DNA of 64,000 bases from Chaenocephalus aceratus (Eukaryota > Chordata > Actinopteri > Perciformes > Channichthyidae): contig CM043800.1 in the NCBI GenBank assembly GCA_023974075.1, positions 11,430,894 to 11,494,893 on the forward strand, in the 5' to 3' direction. Below the pieces are notes generated by a model. It searched no databases, had not been told where the DNA came from, and saw nothing but the letters and a program-made list of their open reading frames with translations. Positions 11,248-24,700 of this stretch are shown piece by piece (position 1 is the first letter of the stretch; every line of letters begins with the position of its first letter). A program made the position numbers and the translations under genes.

Positions 11248-13800
11248 GTCAGCCCCAGGTGGAGGTGGAGGGAGAGATTTGTTTAAACAGGAGCGGAGCA
11301 GCAGACCTGCCCAGTGTTTGACAGAAAAAGGAGGCTTCTTTTTAATGTTTTGCATCAAAGCTTGTGTTTTGGCTTTCACTCCTATCTGATGTGAATGTCT
11401 CACATTTCCTTGAAATGCCAACGTCATCTGATCCTGCCCAGGCCAAGCAGGTTGGGGAGAGACTCATTTGTGTAGCTTGGAAATAAAAGGCTATAAGTGC
11501 GACAGCCTCTCAGCAGAACTGTCATCAGAACTGATCGAATCTGTCAATAACTGATTAGTCAGCACGCTCCAACAGCAGACCACAAACGGCTGCATCAGTG
11601 CCCTGAAGCTGACAGTTTCTCCACACACACACACCCTCGCACACTCAAGGTGAAATCAGATGTGTGTGTGCAGGGATCCAAAACCTGCACCCTAGACTGA
11701 GCTTTTCTAAAGCTTAAACTGAGGTGAGATGCTGGTTTAACTAGTTTCGGTAACAAACCGGCATCCTCGCCTCGCATTTGGATATAATTATGGTTGTTTA
11801 CAGACCAAAGATTTTATTTTGATTGTTTCTAACATTAAAACCCCATTTTCATTGGGGGTTAACTAAACAAAAATATGAAGCTATGTCTATTTGTATATGT
11901 GAACATAACGTGTTTTAAGTGCCTACAAAAGAATGAGCAGTCCATATGATTTTTGTGAATTAGCCCCCACTCTGTTTATAGTCAGGCACACACAAGACAA
12001 CAGCACCCCAGACTGGCTTGTGAATGTACATGTGAAACCATGCAGTCAGTGTTTATGTATGTTTGGACGAAACCATGCCTTAGTGGGGATTTTGCAGTAA
12101 AGTAGCAGTCATATCAATGGATTGTTGAAAAAGGTTCATATTTTTCATTTCATTTCTGGTGTTAAAACTATCCAAACATGCTTTAACATTTCCCAAATGG
12201 ATACAGGTGTTGCATATTCTACGAGTTTATTTGAAAAAACAGATAAAAGTCATTCGTTTGAATCAAACATTTCTAGGTGATGCACAATAACTATAACAAT
12301 TGAGAAAATAAAATCAGAAAAAACATTAAAACAACCCAACACTGGTTTGATTTACATCTGGATTGCTCACATAGTAAAAAAACAAAAAGGTTATAGAAAA
12401 AACCAAAAAGAACGATATCCGTTTTTGCAAGTGAACACTTCACTGTTCAGAACTTATGACACTTTTTATCCACATCAATGCAGCAAAAGGAAGGCCCACT
12501 CACACACAATGACCATGTATATTAAGTACAGCGATGCTTCTCTTATTTATCACGTGAGGCAGAAAAAGTTCACAAGTAAGAGACACAGAGCGAGGACAGG
12601 ACTGCATTGAGAAACGCTGCTGTCTGTCCCCTATGCTTCCTCCTACAGCAGATATTTGCAGAGACAGAGGATGAGACACTGTTTGCTGTAGCACCCTGGC
12701 AGGGAATTCCTCAGCTGCTGCTGAAGAGCTTGAAATATAAGCGTAGGGTTGTGTCTCCAGACGCTGTGTTCAGGGTTCAGGAAAACCTTTGACTGCCCCG
12801 CTGATAGCCCTGAAATTTAATGGGGAAATATGTTGATGTAGAAGAAGATATAAAAAACAGTGGAGGAAGAAAAAAGGGAGAATGTAGTGGTGAAAAGGCA
12901 GGAAGGAGAGATAGGTGCAGCTGGTGATGGGGTTTATATCTTGGCCTACCAATCGTTACTGTACTCTGTTAAGGTCAGACTATTGGGTGGTCCAAAACAT
13001 TCTGGTAAAACCATTTGCTCGTCGTTAAAAAGTGGAAACTGAAGAAATATCGCCTGCATTTACACCAGCTTCAAAGTCTTTATGAATTGCAACCTAGTTT
13101 CACGATTTCACAATGCTTATTCATGTTTTTTATGCTTCATTCCACACCGTGTACATACATGATTACACGCTTAAGCTCACTTACTACTTATACGTATGTG
13201 CTATATAAATAAAACTTGATTTGATTTGATTTATACAGCAGCCTTTCTGGATTGCAGATTTACAATTACAAGCATAGAACTTAGTACCAGAAGACCTGCA
13301 TTAACTACATTTCTCTTGATGAAAAAACTTTCACAGCTTCTGATTCTGATCATCCATAACTGCTCTGTTCATCTTCTTAATGGCTGTTTACATGGATGGC
13401 ACCCTTTGGTTTGTGCAGGCAATGTATTTAAATTGTATTCTCAGTGAAGTCCTAACAGCTGACTAGCTAGCGAGCTCTTGTCGGTCAGTGATCGTCCTGT
13501 CAGTTAGAGATCGTGGGTTACTATATTGTCTTGTATCTCCAATATCTGTTTCCGTACATGCAGTCTTTTACAAATCACACTTTGAGAAAAAAAAACGAAA
13601 AAATATCCTTGTCTTGTATGTATATTTTTTAATGATTGTTATTTTTACAAGTGTTTGAGACGCTGCGGTATGTCGCAGTGCTTTTGAATCTGTGATCGGG
13701 CTTCAGAGGATATGTTCTCAATAGCTTTTTTTGCTATACTATGTTATATGTCCATTGGGTCAAAAGGTTAAATATGTTTTCATCAATAAAATATCGGAAA
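11248..13800 (+). other. tent5a 3' UTR and downstream flank
   Basis: No coding potential. AATAAA hexamers occur at 11482, 13208 and 13785, so the 3' UTR could be about 0.25 kb or up to 2.5 kb; TENT5A transcripts in other vertebrates have long 3' UTRs. The hexamer at 13208 sits inside a CTATATAAATAAAACTTGAT tail followed by TTGAT repeats, a common fish retroposon-tail motif, so it may not be a host signal. Confidence 0.5.
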
Positions 13801-14716
13801 TCAGGATTCTCACGTCTCTTTGTTATTGGTTTTGAATTGAGATAACTGCACCCAAATGAAAATGCTAATGCTAATGCTAATTTGTCAATGAACTTCATAT
13901 TTATTTTTAAGTAAAGGACAGTGAGAGTGTCTCTTTTCACTGACGTCAGCCTTTCAGTTGCTTTCTGACGGGTTCCCTGCCCACATACTCAGAGAGGAAA
14001 ATCCCTGCCATGGCCCGCGGGGCCCGAGAGGCCCGGCCAGAAAAACATCCAGAACTTCCAGAAAGAGCTGTTGTTGAATGTGAGGGGATTTGCATCCGAC
14101 CCAAAAAAGACTTCAACGCTTTTGTGGAATGAATGTCTTTGCCAGCTCATCAAATTCTCTCTGTGACAGCAATGTAATGTCTCATGGTTGAAACGAAACT
14201 CTCCACCACAGGCTGTCACACAGGTCACATGACACACTGTCCTAGATAGAGACATGCATGTCACAGCGCTATATATAGCAGACATGAGAAGGATTTATTC
14301 ACAGCTCATGAATCTGAGCCATTGAAGGATGATTGACAGGTTGTTTTAGTTAGCATATTTAACCTTAGTATTGAGATCCTTGACTGAAGTAAAAGCAGTA
14401 ATATCACACTGTGAATATTCTCTGCTACAAGGGAAAGTCCTGCATTGAAAATTTTACATAAGAGGATGTATGATGAGAAGAAATGGACAGTGAATCGACG
14501 GAAGAGGATTAGCGCCACATGTGAAATTGTTTTTGAGATCTGACCAAAGGTGAATTCTGAGTTTAAAGTCAGAATGATAAAAAACACTTTCAGTCAGATC
14601 TCAATTTGTGGCTTCAGATAGCTTGTGTAGAAATGTTTCCTGTCAGTGTTTTACCATTATATATGTGATGTTTGGGGGTTAATATATCTTCTGCAGGTTT
14701 TGTGTATGCATGTATC
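13801..14716. other. Non-coding stretch before the large DNA transposon
   Basis: AT-rich sequence with a short GCTAAT triplication near 13862. Nothing else recognised. Confidence 0.4.
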
Positions 14717-14717
14717 A

Positions 14718-14960
14718 CTGTAAAACTTAATAAGTTGTGGTAACTTAGAAAAAGTATGCAAACTCGTTGCCTCACAATAAGTAAGTTAACTTAACTTAGA
14801 ATGGTGAGTATGAACAACTTGTGTATTCTAAGTGTGCTTCAATTAATTTTGAGAAGTACAGCTGACACAAACCTTTTTAAGTTATGTAAACTTATGTAAA
14901 CTAAGTTATGTCAACTTATGTAAACTAAGTTATGTCAACTTAAAAGGCATTCTTTGCATT
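14718..14960. repeat. Left subterminal repeat zone of the transposon
   Basis: Dense direct and inverted copies of AAGTTATGTAAACTT, AACTTAG and AAGTTATGTCAACTT (especially 14878-14945). Related AACTTAG/GAGTTAG motifs occur near the right end (25018-25075). This pattern is what one expects of transposase-binding subterminal repeats; binding is inferred. Confidence 0.5.
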
Positions 14961-15414
14961 GACCTATTTCTTTTTATTTGTGTGAACTCAATGAATAAAT
15001 TAACCCCTACTTAAATATACAAATCACCAGAACTTAACCTTTTTAAATTCTACTAACTCGTAATTTCTAAGGTTTACTATTAAATTAAACAAACTAATTC
15101 CTGCTAACTAAGATAATTGTACTACAACAAATCTTTAAACACGTTGAGTAAACTCAAACAATCTCCAAAAATAATGCATTAAAAACACAAATTGATTCAA
15201 TTGCAATATAACATTTATTTTCAAGTGCCAACAAACAGTGCTTTTTAAGTACTCAAAACCCTTATCTTAATAAAAACAGCAGTGCACAACACACCAATTG
15301 TAAAAATAAAAAATATATAATGACCACTATGAAGAAGAGTACATTGTACTTTGCTCTCAACAATTGACAAAGTTATAACAGTTTCCCCAGAGTAACAAAC
15401 TTTTGTCATAACAT

Positions 15415-16919
15415 TTAACGGTGCAACTTTTTTAAGTGCCAAGTTCTATCTGATAGCTGAGGACTATCTTGACTAAGGGCGTTTCTCAAAGTTAATAGTT
15501 TAGGTGAGAGGGTTTTGGTTCCCAGTCCAAGCATCACTGTTTGAACGAACCTCAGAGTATTTGCCATGCATTTTGGGTGATCTAAATGCAAAGCATATAT
15601 CAGGCCAAATAACAGGCCTGTGGAACGTTTTTGATCTTTTCCATGACAATACCTCCCTCAAGCACAATGTCAGTGGAGATGGGCTCGAGTTGCATTGTGC
15701 TCGGACCCTCCTGAGGACTGTCTTCGCTGAGAACAGTCAGCACACCAACAGTGACGGATGATAGGGCCTCATCTCTCGTTGTATCCTGCAAAGAAAAACA
15801 CGTTATTTAGACTATCATCGCTACCTGTTAGAGTAGGTCTTCCTATGAAAACATTCATGTTGCATTTGCATTAAAGTCTTTGCTAAAAAATGTAGCTGAA
15901 GTACACACTCAAACTGCGTTGTAACATTATATCCAAAAAGGTGCTGTAAATGTGGTATGAGGAAACTAATGCTATGGATGCATATACAGCTAGGAACGTG
16001 CATTTATTTTACACCTCATTTCTAATCTAGACTCCTGGTCATGGAATTTAGTGTACAGTATTTTGAACACACCAAATTAAATCTTTTGGTTGCAAGTTTG
16101 TGTAAATAGGGGATATGACTTTTCAATAAATGCAAACCAAACCGTTTTTTTGTGTTCAAGTACTTACAAAGCATGTCTTGAAGAAATCCTGGGAGTCGTC
16201 GCCAAGAACAATCGGAATGCCTTTGAGGACAACAGAGCGCTGTTCAGTCACGTCTGGTGTCTAATGATAGAGATAAAGAAGATAAAGGTTAAATGACAAA
16301 CTCACAAGATGAAGCATTTTGGCCTTTTCCATCTTTTTGAGGGGTTGTTTTAATTATTTTAGAAGGCTTTTGAAGTAGTACCATATCGTCATCAATGTAT
16401 GTGACAAAAAGTTGCTAAGTTATATTACTTACCAGCCAGTTGATGCTCTGCAGTTTCTGTCCCACCAATCCTTTTTTTGACTTGAACAGTTGGATGAAAT
16501 GTGGGGTGTGCTGGTCCAGAGCCTCAAAGAAGTCTGCCTCGAGGTTCCGACTGGTAATCCGATTACATTTGGCAAATACCTGAAAAAGTAGAGAAGGGGG
16601 TGGGGTAGGAGATGGAAAATCAGCACATTAGGAAGACATTAGTTTAAATCATAACAATTGTGCAAGCAGGCAACCACTATGGCTTAGATAGAAAGGCAGG
16701 GTACACGTCTAGCCCACAACAATATAATATTGTATGCTGAGATTTCAGGCCTCTATAATTAATATAATTGTTTTGATTTATTGCTGCAACGTTTTGTTTA
16801 CTAATTGATTAGTTGATCAAAAAATTAGAACAATAATATTTGCCAAATGTTATGATAATGAAAAATTACCAGAACTTACAGGTCCACTGCATCGAAGGTT
16901 TTCGATCTGCTTGGCAAAT
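15415..16919 (-). pseudogene. SAMD3-like protein gene, C-terminal exons, one frameshift
   Basis: Four exons on the minus strand join in frame with canonical splice sites: 16880-16919, 16433-16579, 16168-16260 and 15415-15785. They encode FAKQIENLRCSGP, then FFEALDQHTPHFIQLFKSKK, then VVLKGIPIVLGDDSQDFFKT, then TVGVLTV...STDIVLEGGIVM. These blocks match the large family of fish proteins annotated as sterile alpha motif domain-containing protein 3-like (recalled from the family, not searched here). In the last exon the frame is lost near 15603 and resumes one base out with LFGLIYALHL, continuing to a stop at 15415. The function of this family is unknown. An additional open exon with splice sites at about 17978-18030 may belong to the same gene but its phase does not join cleanly. 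The exons lie within the transposon bounds. Confidence 0.6.
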
Positions 16920-17098
16920 CTGAAAATCAAGAACGACAAACCAATAAAAACAATCAAACATCACGTATACAGCAATTTAGAAACTACAGTGTTGTATTTA
17001 CCTGATTTAGAATGCAAAACTTGTATTATGAAATAAGTGACAGTGAGAAGAGGACTAAATTGCATCCATGCTATTGTTGTGATCAAATTCTAGTGATG

Positions 17099-17906
<808 letters not shown>

Positions 17907-18731
17907 CATAAAGCTCTTACGCCGCTGCTCATAGAAAAAATACAAACGTTCAGTCTGCCGTGTAGTGTGTAAAAATACCTTTTACTGCTGTGATCATGGA
18001 ATGTGTGGAGTTGCCATCATCTGTTAAAGCCTGCATGGGGAAGAATAAAACATTTGAAAGCAGATATTTCTAACAAAAACATAGACATTTAATTGATTAT
18101 AGCAAAGATTGCAAACATGACAAATCATCACCACATTTTTTGAATATGGCATAGCCTTTAAATCACAAAGACCTGGATATTACAACCATCAAATACATAT
18201 TATTCAACTGAGTATGCCAGCCAACATCTTCACTATTATAACAGATTATGGTTACATTGAATGTAAACACCATACTCTTTTTAAATGTAGACTAATATCA
18301 GTTAGCTTTTAAACTATGCTAATTTAAATCAAGTTTCACCAAATGCACTTTAAACATATGCAGGAGTGAAACAACCATTTCAGTTGGTATCTCCATATAA
18401 TTATTGTAAAATAAACTATTAAAAGGTAATACACTACTATTACTGTGTAATACATGATTCAACTGTCACACATTGTTTGGGATTTTTGGTTTTGTTGACA
18501 ATTTCAGGATATATTTGAAAATTGAAATCATTAATCTGATGCACTTTGAGAGCAACATAAATAGGATATAAATAGTGTGTGCTCATGTAACAATTGTGTG
18601 CATTTGTAAACAATTAAAATAGAAAGAAACTGATTGTATAATAATTATCAACAGTGACTTCAGACGGCAAGAACGTTACATCTACACCTCACGTTGGAAC
18701 CTGACGACCCCCGCCACTCCCCGTTGCAGCG

Positions 18732-18770
18732 AATAGGCTACATGCACTAGGGTCTGAGACGTACTTCCGC
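18732..18770 (+). promoter_or_regulatory. Upstream block of the transposase gene (16-bp block + ETS-type box)
   Basis: AATAGGCTACATGCAC at 18732-18747 followed by ACTTCCGC at 18763-18770. The same two elements, in the same order and orientation relative to transcription, occur upstream of the nuclease gene (minus strand, 24090-24063). ACTTCCG is the core of ETS/GABP sites found in TATA-less promoters. The regulatory role is inferred. Confidence 0.55.
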
Positions 18771-18824
18771 CTTAGCCGTAATACTGCTTGGGAGCTTCCG
18801 GTTTGCGTAGCTGAGCGTCCACAA

Positions 18825-21163
18825 ATGTTTTACTGTTTAAATCTATGGTTTAAATCTATGGCTATGAGTCGACGGAAGATTTTCAAAACGGAGCATTTGC
18901 AAAGACAAGTAAAGAACTACTCCGATCACTGCTGTGTCCCACTTTGTACGGCGTCAGCTAAATTTAACGGGGTCCTACGTTTCCATGGTTTTCCGACCGA
19001 ACTCGACCTGCGAAGACAGTGGCTGGTTAAAATACGACGCGATAACTTCACAATCTCCTCTCACTCCAAGGTCTGCAGTCGTCACTTCGCTACGGATCAA
19101 CTAATAGAGCCAAAAACCCTTGATGGCCGTAGGAGGCTTGTGAAAGGTGCTGTACCAACTCTGTTTGAGTGGAATCACTTCACTGCTCAAACACCGCGGG
19201 CTAGTGTTTGGGAGAGAAGGGGGCGGCCCACTGAACCAGTCTCTCGGGAGGAGCAGGAAGAGCACATGGATGTCCGTGACCATGATTACTGCTCAGCCCC
19301 TGAACCAGCTTCACTGGACATGTCCTCTCAAGCTACAGAAGACAACTCCAAAACAGTGGAGGATCTGCAGAAGCAACTGCAGGAGTTAAGAGTCCAGCGA
19401 GAGTTTTGCTTACAGCGGTTTGCTGGCTCCGACGACAACATCCGATTCTATACCAGGTAATGTTTTGGCTAAATTCTATCCAAGTTTTTGAGATGGGTTA
19501 GCTTATAAAGAATCCTGTTTACCTTCCGTTTGACTGCTGACTATATGCATGCAGTGTTGGAATAAGTAGGCTACTCAACTTAACTGAAGTATAAGTACAA
19601 ATACTATGGTTTGAAAATACTCCTGAACTGAACATGTAGAATCATAAATCATGTGTTTTTACAAGTAACTAGAAACTATGAAGGTTAACTAAATGTGGTG
19701 GAGTAAAACATACTAATACTAACAACATACTGATAATACTTTACTACAAGTGGAAATCTTCAAAACCTTACCAAAGTAAAAGTACATGTCAATATCCACT
19801 GCGTTTCTCCCAGTTGCACACTTAAGAATGAAGAGTAAAAGTAGTCATTCTGTGTAAAATGTTCCCTGTATGTTTTAGATTATTATTACTGCTGCTTTAA
19901 TGTAGTTGTTACATGTTACTGCTGTATATTACTATACCTGCACCAAGTGCCTTCTTAATCAGTCTATTTTAATTGTAATGTATTATAGCAAACAAGAGGA
20001 AAGCATTAGCCCATGTGGTACAGTTAACGAGTCAATTAATGACTGACGTGTCTTTTGTGTACAGATTCCCGAGCTATAACCACCTGATGGCCTTCTGGTT
20101 TTTGATTGAACCTTCCATTTATAAAATGGTTCGTGTCACAAGAGCGATATCAGCTGCCAAGAGGAATGAAGAAGTAGTTACACACGCACGTCCATCAACG
20201 GTAGGCTACGTTTCTTTTAACACACACTCTAAACACAAACTGAAGGGAAAATCTTTCTCTGACATTTCATTGCTTTTGTGTAGGCTAAAAGGCTATAGTA
20301 CTCAATCCTTTTTGAATACAGAAGAGAACTAAAACAACTTCATGTTTTTCCCATGGTGTGCTACACTCATGACATTAATATAGTACCCTTTTTTTGTTTT
20401 TATCTTCCAGAGACAGCTGCTTCAGCCAATTGACGAGTTCTTCCTTTTTCTCTGCTTCCTGTCGGTGGGTTTGAAAGAAAGGGACCTTGCAAACCGCTTC
20501 AACGTACACCAGTCCACTGTGAGCCGCATCATTGCAACATGGACAAGTTTTCTTACAACTTTATTGGGGTCGCAGTGCATCTGGCTTACACCTGCAGAAG
20601 TTCAAGCACACCTCCCAGAGGCCTTCAAAGATTTCCCAGACACACAGGTGATCCTGGATTGCACAGAGCTGAGGTGTCAAACACCATCCTCACTCCTCCT
20701 CCAAAGTGAAATGTATTCTACATACAAATCTCACTGCACCATGAAAGCCCTGGTTGGCATAGCCCCACATGGCGCAGTGACATTTGTTTCCAGTCTGTAT
20801 GGTGGTTCTGTCAGCGACAAGGAGATTTTCAAACAGTCTGGAATAGCTGCGTTGTTGACTGAAAACATGGCAGTGATGGTAGATAAGGGCTTCCTGATCA
20901 GCGATTGCTGCAAATGCAAAGTGTACTGCCCACCTTTTCTGTCAAAGCAGAAGCAAATGCCAGCCTATCAGGTGAGGGAGACACAGGCCATTGCCAGACT
21001 GAGGGTTCATGTGGAGCGTGTCATCAGGAGGATAAAAGAGAACAAACTTTTTGATGGCGTCATCCTCCTGTCCCATGCCTACAACATCAACCAACTGTTT
21101 GCAGTAGCATGTGTGCTGTCAAACTATCAGAACAAAGCACTGGTCAAGAAATGGGTGAAATAA
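18825..21163 (+). CDS. THAP-domain DDE transposase (DDE_Tnp_4, ISL2EU/PIF-Harbinger group)
   Basis: Three exons, 18825-19456, 20065-20200 and 20411-21163, join in phase through AG|GTAATG, ACAG|A, ACG|GTAGGC and CCAG|A to 506 aa with no internal stop. In-frame ATGs at 18858 and 18864 are equally plausible starts. Exon 1 encodes an N-terminal THAP zinc finger (C-x-C region at 36-41, C84/H87 in CSRHF, AVPTLF box at 109-114), then an acidic linker and a short coiled-coil-like segment. Exon 3 begins with a helix-turn-helix (ERDLANRFNVHQSTVSRII) and carries the catalytic domain: VILDCTE, GGSVSDKE, VMVDKGF and VERVIRRIK supply the D-D-D-E residues. It would bind the element ends and cut and paste them. 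Everything needed looks present, so this copy may be recent. The convergent nuclease gene ends 363 bp away. Confidence 0.88.
19560..19830. repeat. Common fish interspersed repeat in transposase intron 1
   Basis: AAGTATAAGTACAAATAC, GGAGTAAAACATACTAATAC and AAAGTAAAAGTACATGTCAA are characteristic of a short AGTAC-rich MITE-like repeat that also appears at 25400-25530 and 53433-53550. It lies entirely within the intron at 19457-20064. The boundaries are approximate. Confidence 0.5.
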
Positions 21164-21526
21164 GACAAGATGATGACACCTGTGCAGGTAGCTGTGAGTA
21201 AGCTGGGTGAGCACACCGTGTTGCCTGACACACGCTAGTATTTTGTTTGAATAAATGGTAAATAGCAAATTACAATGCGTTGATGATTTCTTACAAATGC
21301 AATGATTTACTATTCATTACAAAAAAATCACTTCACTTTATTGTCTTTTTAAATACAATTGTATATTTATTTACATATATGAAATGTGAACAAACAAACA
21401 ATATAAACAATATATATCAATATATATCAAAAACAAAATATTAAAATCACATTTTGTTGTCATTCAGAACACATGATTGAGGGATTGCCTCCTAAAAACA
21501 ATGACGGCTGAGCCAGGGTCTAGCAG
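21164..21526. other. Convergent intergenic spacer inside the transposon
   Basis: A 363-bp AT-rich spacer between the 3' ends of the transposase and nuclease genes. AATAAA occurs at 21250 (plus strand). A near-repeat of AATATATATCA near 21408-21430 is low complexity. Confidence 0.5.
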
Positions 21527-24021
21527 CTAACTGCTCACAGAGTTATCAATGACTGCAGTGCCCACTACTTTTGTAATGACAGGTACTTCGGCATGTATGT
21601 GTAAAAAAAAAAAGTCTACTTTTTCTCTGATTGCTCTTTGCACTTCTGGATCTGTGTATATTCTTTGCACCAGGTCGTCCTCCTGTGCCCACACTACAAA
21701 GTCACACCACTGCATCCCAGACACAAGAAGTTGACCCTGTACTTGCCAGTAATAGGCATGGCTTTTCTTGAGCTTAGGGGAGCCACATTCCATCTGCACA
21801 TATTTGCAGTCGACATAATTTGGGACATTGGGACATTTGAATTCAACAAGGCCAAATTGGGGATATTCTGTTGGGTCAAATACAACTCCATCAGGGGAGG
21901 CACCAAGCCAGGGCGTAGAGGGGTGAATGACAAGGCCACAAGGGGAGTAGTTCACGTTTGCCAGTCTACTGTATTCAGCTGCTACTGTGGGCTCCATCTC
22001 TGCACCGCTCCTCATGTCTGCAGTCTGCCTTGTACCTTTGAGTATTCGCTCTGCAAGAGAGTTAGCAGAGCTCTCACCTCTGACGTGACAATCTCTCTAA
22101 ACCTAGAGGCAGTAACCCTGGGTTTGCGGAGCAGATGCCACTCTGAGCTAGAGCTTTGCTCACGGGTAGCCTCCTCAATTTTGTGAGACATTTCCAAATC
22201 AACAGATAAGCTGTTAATATGCAGTTGCTCCTCTTCTGAGCACACCAGCGGTAAATCACATGGCAAGATCTACATACCCCTCTATGGGCAAGTGCGGTGT
22301 TGGTGGTGTGTCAGTGTGAAGTGTGGTGTACCGAGACGTCAAAGCAGGCATCTGATAGGACAGAACACTGCCCTCCTGCACAATCCCGAAGGCACTTTCC
22401 ACAAGGGGCTTGTCAGGTCTCATGTTCATTGTGGTCACAAGCGGTCTGTCTTCAATGCTGAACGCTGAGTATGCCTCCGTAACTCTGAACAGGCAGGGAT
22501 CTGGTAATGGCCCCACCATGCCTCTGTAGAATCCACTCCTACAAAGAATGGCAAAGACAATATAGCACATTAATGTGACAATAAAGGTTAGGAATACAGC
22601 ACCAGAATTATGAATTTAAAAAACACAGGAAACACAATTTTCCAGCTAAACTGACCTTACTCCAGTCTGCACCATCCTATTTGGTACAGGCTTGGTGAAG
22701 ACCATGGAGCTGATGGGCCCTGGCTTCACACCCTTAAGGAAAAGACAAGTACTGTTCGTTGAGTCACTTTAAAACAGAAACTCTGTGAAAGATTACAAGT
22801 ATTTGAACCTCATTGAAATTACCATTGTTCGCGGCTTGTGCCATTGCTGTTCCGATTCAGTACAGCTATGCACAGGTGGCACAACTGGCATGTTCAGTTC
22901 AGTGTAGTGTGCTGTTTGGAACAGCAATGCTACTGTGTGATTGCACAAAACAGTTCCTGCAACACAGGAGCACTGGTTGTGCGTGAGCACCACTGGTGAT
23001 GAATCACGAAGCGTTATCTAAAAAAGAGAGAAGAAATACTAGTGATTAGTAACCTCACTTGTGGTAAATGAGCCAGGAGGTTATGAGTAGAATTATTGGT
23101 TATTTTTACTGACCCATTATCCTAGAAGAAGCATGTATTCCTGAATGCTTAGTGTTACCCTCTTACCCTACAATACCACAATGAACTTTCTTTGGAAACT
23201 AAGATGCCTTGAAAATTGTATTAAAGCAGTTTTGACTATATATTTGAACCCCCATACTTACACATCCATAATCAATGTAATAATATCTGACCAATCAGCT
23301 GTGATAAAGCAGTAGGACACTGTAGGACAAGTAGGACACTGTTGAGATTCCCTTAAGGTAAACTAATGTTTAACTGAACTGAAACTCAATAAACAGGGGG
23401 GAACACAGTGGCAATGTTGCCTGCCTACACTCAAACTGTGTGCTGTCTCGCTCTTCCTCATTGACCTGTAGCACAAGGCTCTCACGCTGCCCTGCCCTGT
23501 CAGCCTGTCTTTATTGGACACTGAATGAAAAAAAACAGAGCAACAGCGTTAGATCTATACTCACGTCAAAACATCTATGGCAACATTGCTTTACAAAAGC
23601 CGATACCATTATGCAGTGTGGCAAACAACAAGACAACCTTGGCTAGGCTATAAGGCTATTAAACGATAGTATTTGTTAGCAAAATGGCTAATGTTTTAAA
23701 GAATTAACACCAGAAACAGTACATAGCGTTACCAGCCTATAGTACTATAGTAATATAATAATAATAATAGTAGTTATACTATAGGGCTCTGGCGTTACCT
23801 AGCTTTTGACAGCTAACGTTAGCATAACCCGGAGCATAAGCTAGCTGGTTAGTACCTGTTACCTTCTTACCTTCATAGTTGTGTATATATGACGCAGCAT
23901 ATAATTTGAAGCCTTTATCGAGTTTGCTGGCTGGGGCTTTAGTCGTCCGGCAAATCCGATGAACATCCGACATTTTTAATTTCGGAAGCTCTTGTAGGCA
24001 GCGGGTGTAGAAGGTCGTCAT
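21527..24021 (-). pseudogene. SWIM zinc-finger + YqaJ-type exonuclease gene of the transposon, two frameshifts
   Basis: Reading the minus strand: exon 1 24021-23871 (starts MTTFYTRCLQELP, donor GAAG|GTAAGA), exon 2 23520-23429, exon 3 23017-22823 with a SWIM finger (CSC-x6-CNH in CSCVAGTVLCNH), exon 4 22732-22656, then a long last exon from about 22543. All junctions are canonical and in phase. The last exon holds the YqaJ/lambda-exonuclease-like fold: WLGASPDGVV (catalytic D), VEFKCP (E-x-K) and YYWQVQGQLLV. Two frame breaks interrupt it: one extra base near 22267 (between EGYVD and LPCDLP) and a 1-or-2-base break near 22081 (between REIVTSE and ESSANSL). The proposed role, by analogy with ISL2EU elements, is processing of DNA ends during transposition or repair. 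The breaks are either real decay or assembly errors; the rest of the gene looks fresh. Confidence 0.78.
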
Positions 24022-24062
24022 TTTTCATCAACAGGAAATGAATCGGCCGCTCTGAGTAGAAT

Positions 24063-24090
24063 GCGGAAGTGACTGTGCATGTAGCCTATT
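24063..24090 (-). promoter_or_regulatory. Upstream block of the nuclease gene (same 16-bp block + ETS-type box)
   Basis: Read on the minus strand: AATAGGCTACATGCAC (24090-24075), then ACTTCCGC (24070-24063), about 40-70 bp upstream of the nuclease ATG. The 16-bp block is identical to the one at 18732-18747 upstream of the transposase; only the spacer to the ETS-type box differs (4 versus 15 bp). Confidence 0.55.
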
Positions 24091-24215
24091 GTAACGCCCA
24101 CAGACATAGCGGCCAGACACATTTACACTCCAGCTGTTTCCCCGCCAAAAGAGCGAGTCGCGGTGAAGTAATGCCCGGTATATGGCCAAGCCAGCTTCGC
24201 GGAGCTTGAGGTTGC

Positions 24216-24361
24216 ACCCGCAGTCTCCACCCAGGCACGGCCGCCCGTAGCGGGAGGGTCTCTCCGCCAGCGCCGCCGTGACGGCTTGCAGCACCGCGGA
24301 GCTGGCGTAGGGACCCGCAGTCTGCACCCAGGAACGGCCGCCCCTAGCGAGAGAGTCCCTC
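24216..24361. repeat. GC-rich direct repeat, two units, 97-bp period
   Basis: A unit of about 49 bp starting ACCCGCAGTCT(C/G)CACCCAGG occurs at 24216-24264 and 24313-24361. It lies in the GC-rich zone upstream of the nuclease gene and may be promoter-associated. Function unknown. Confidence 0.7.
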
Positions 24362-24700
24362 CTCAAGCTCCCGATCCCGCACCGCAACCCACTTGGAGTA
24401 TATACTGATTGACGCTCACACGTTGTGAAGTGTAACTTTATACTTTGTTGTAGGCTAATATATATACAACTGAACACAGCCACAAGTCACGGCATTAGGC
24501 TAAAACACTGACATTAATAATGAAGTTACTCACGTGCTAGTCTTTGTTCAATGCGTTCTAAACAGAACCTCAACTCATACAAAAACGTTTATGCAGATAA
24601 ATCAAGTCCCTTGTCTATCTCCGTATATTAAATGTTGACACTCTTAAGACTATCTCCTGGGCCAAGCTGCGACACGATTTCGCCACATTATGTCTGCAAT

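Noticed and set aside
22074..22259. 61-aa minus-strand frame over the nuclease gene
   Set aside because: Wrong frame; the nuclease motifs are in the neighbouring frames.
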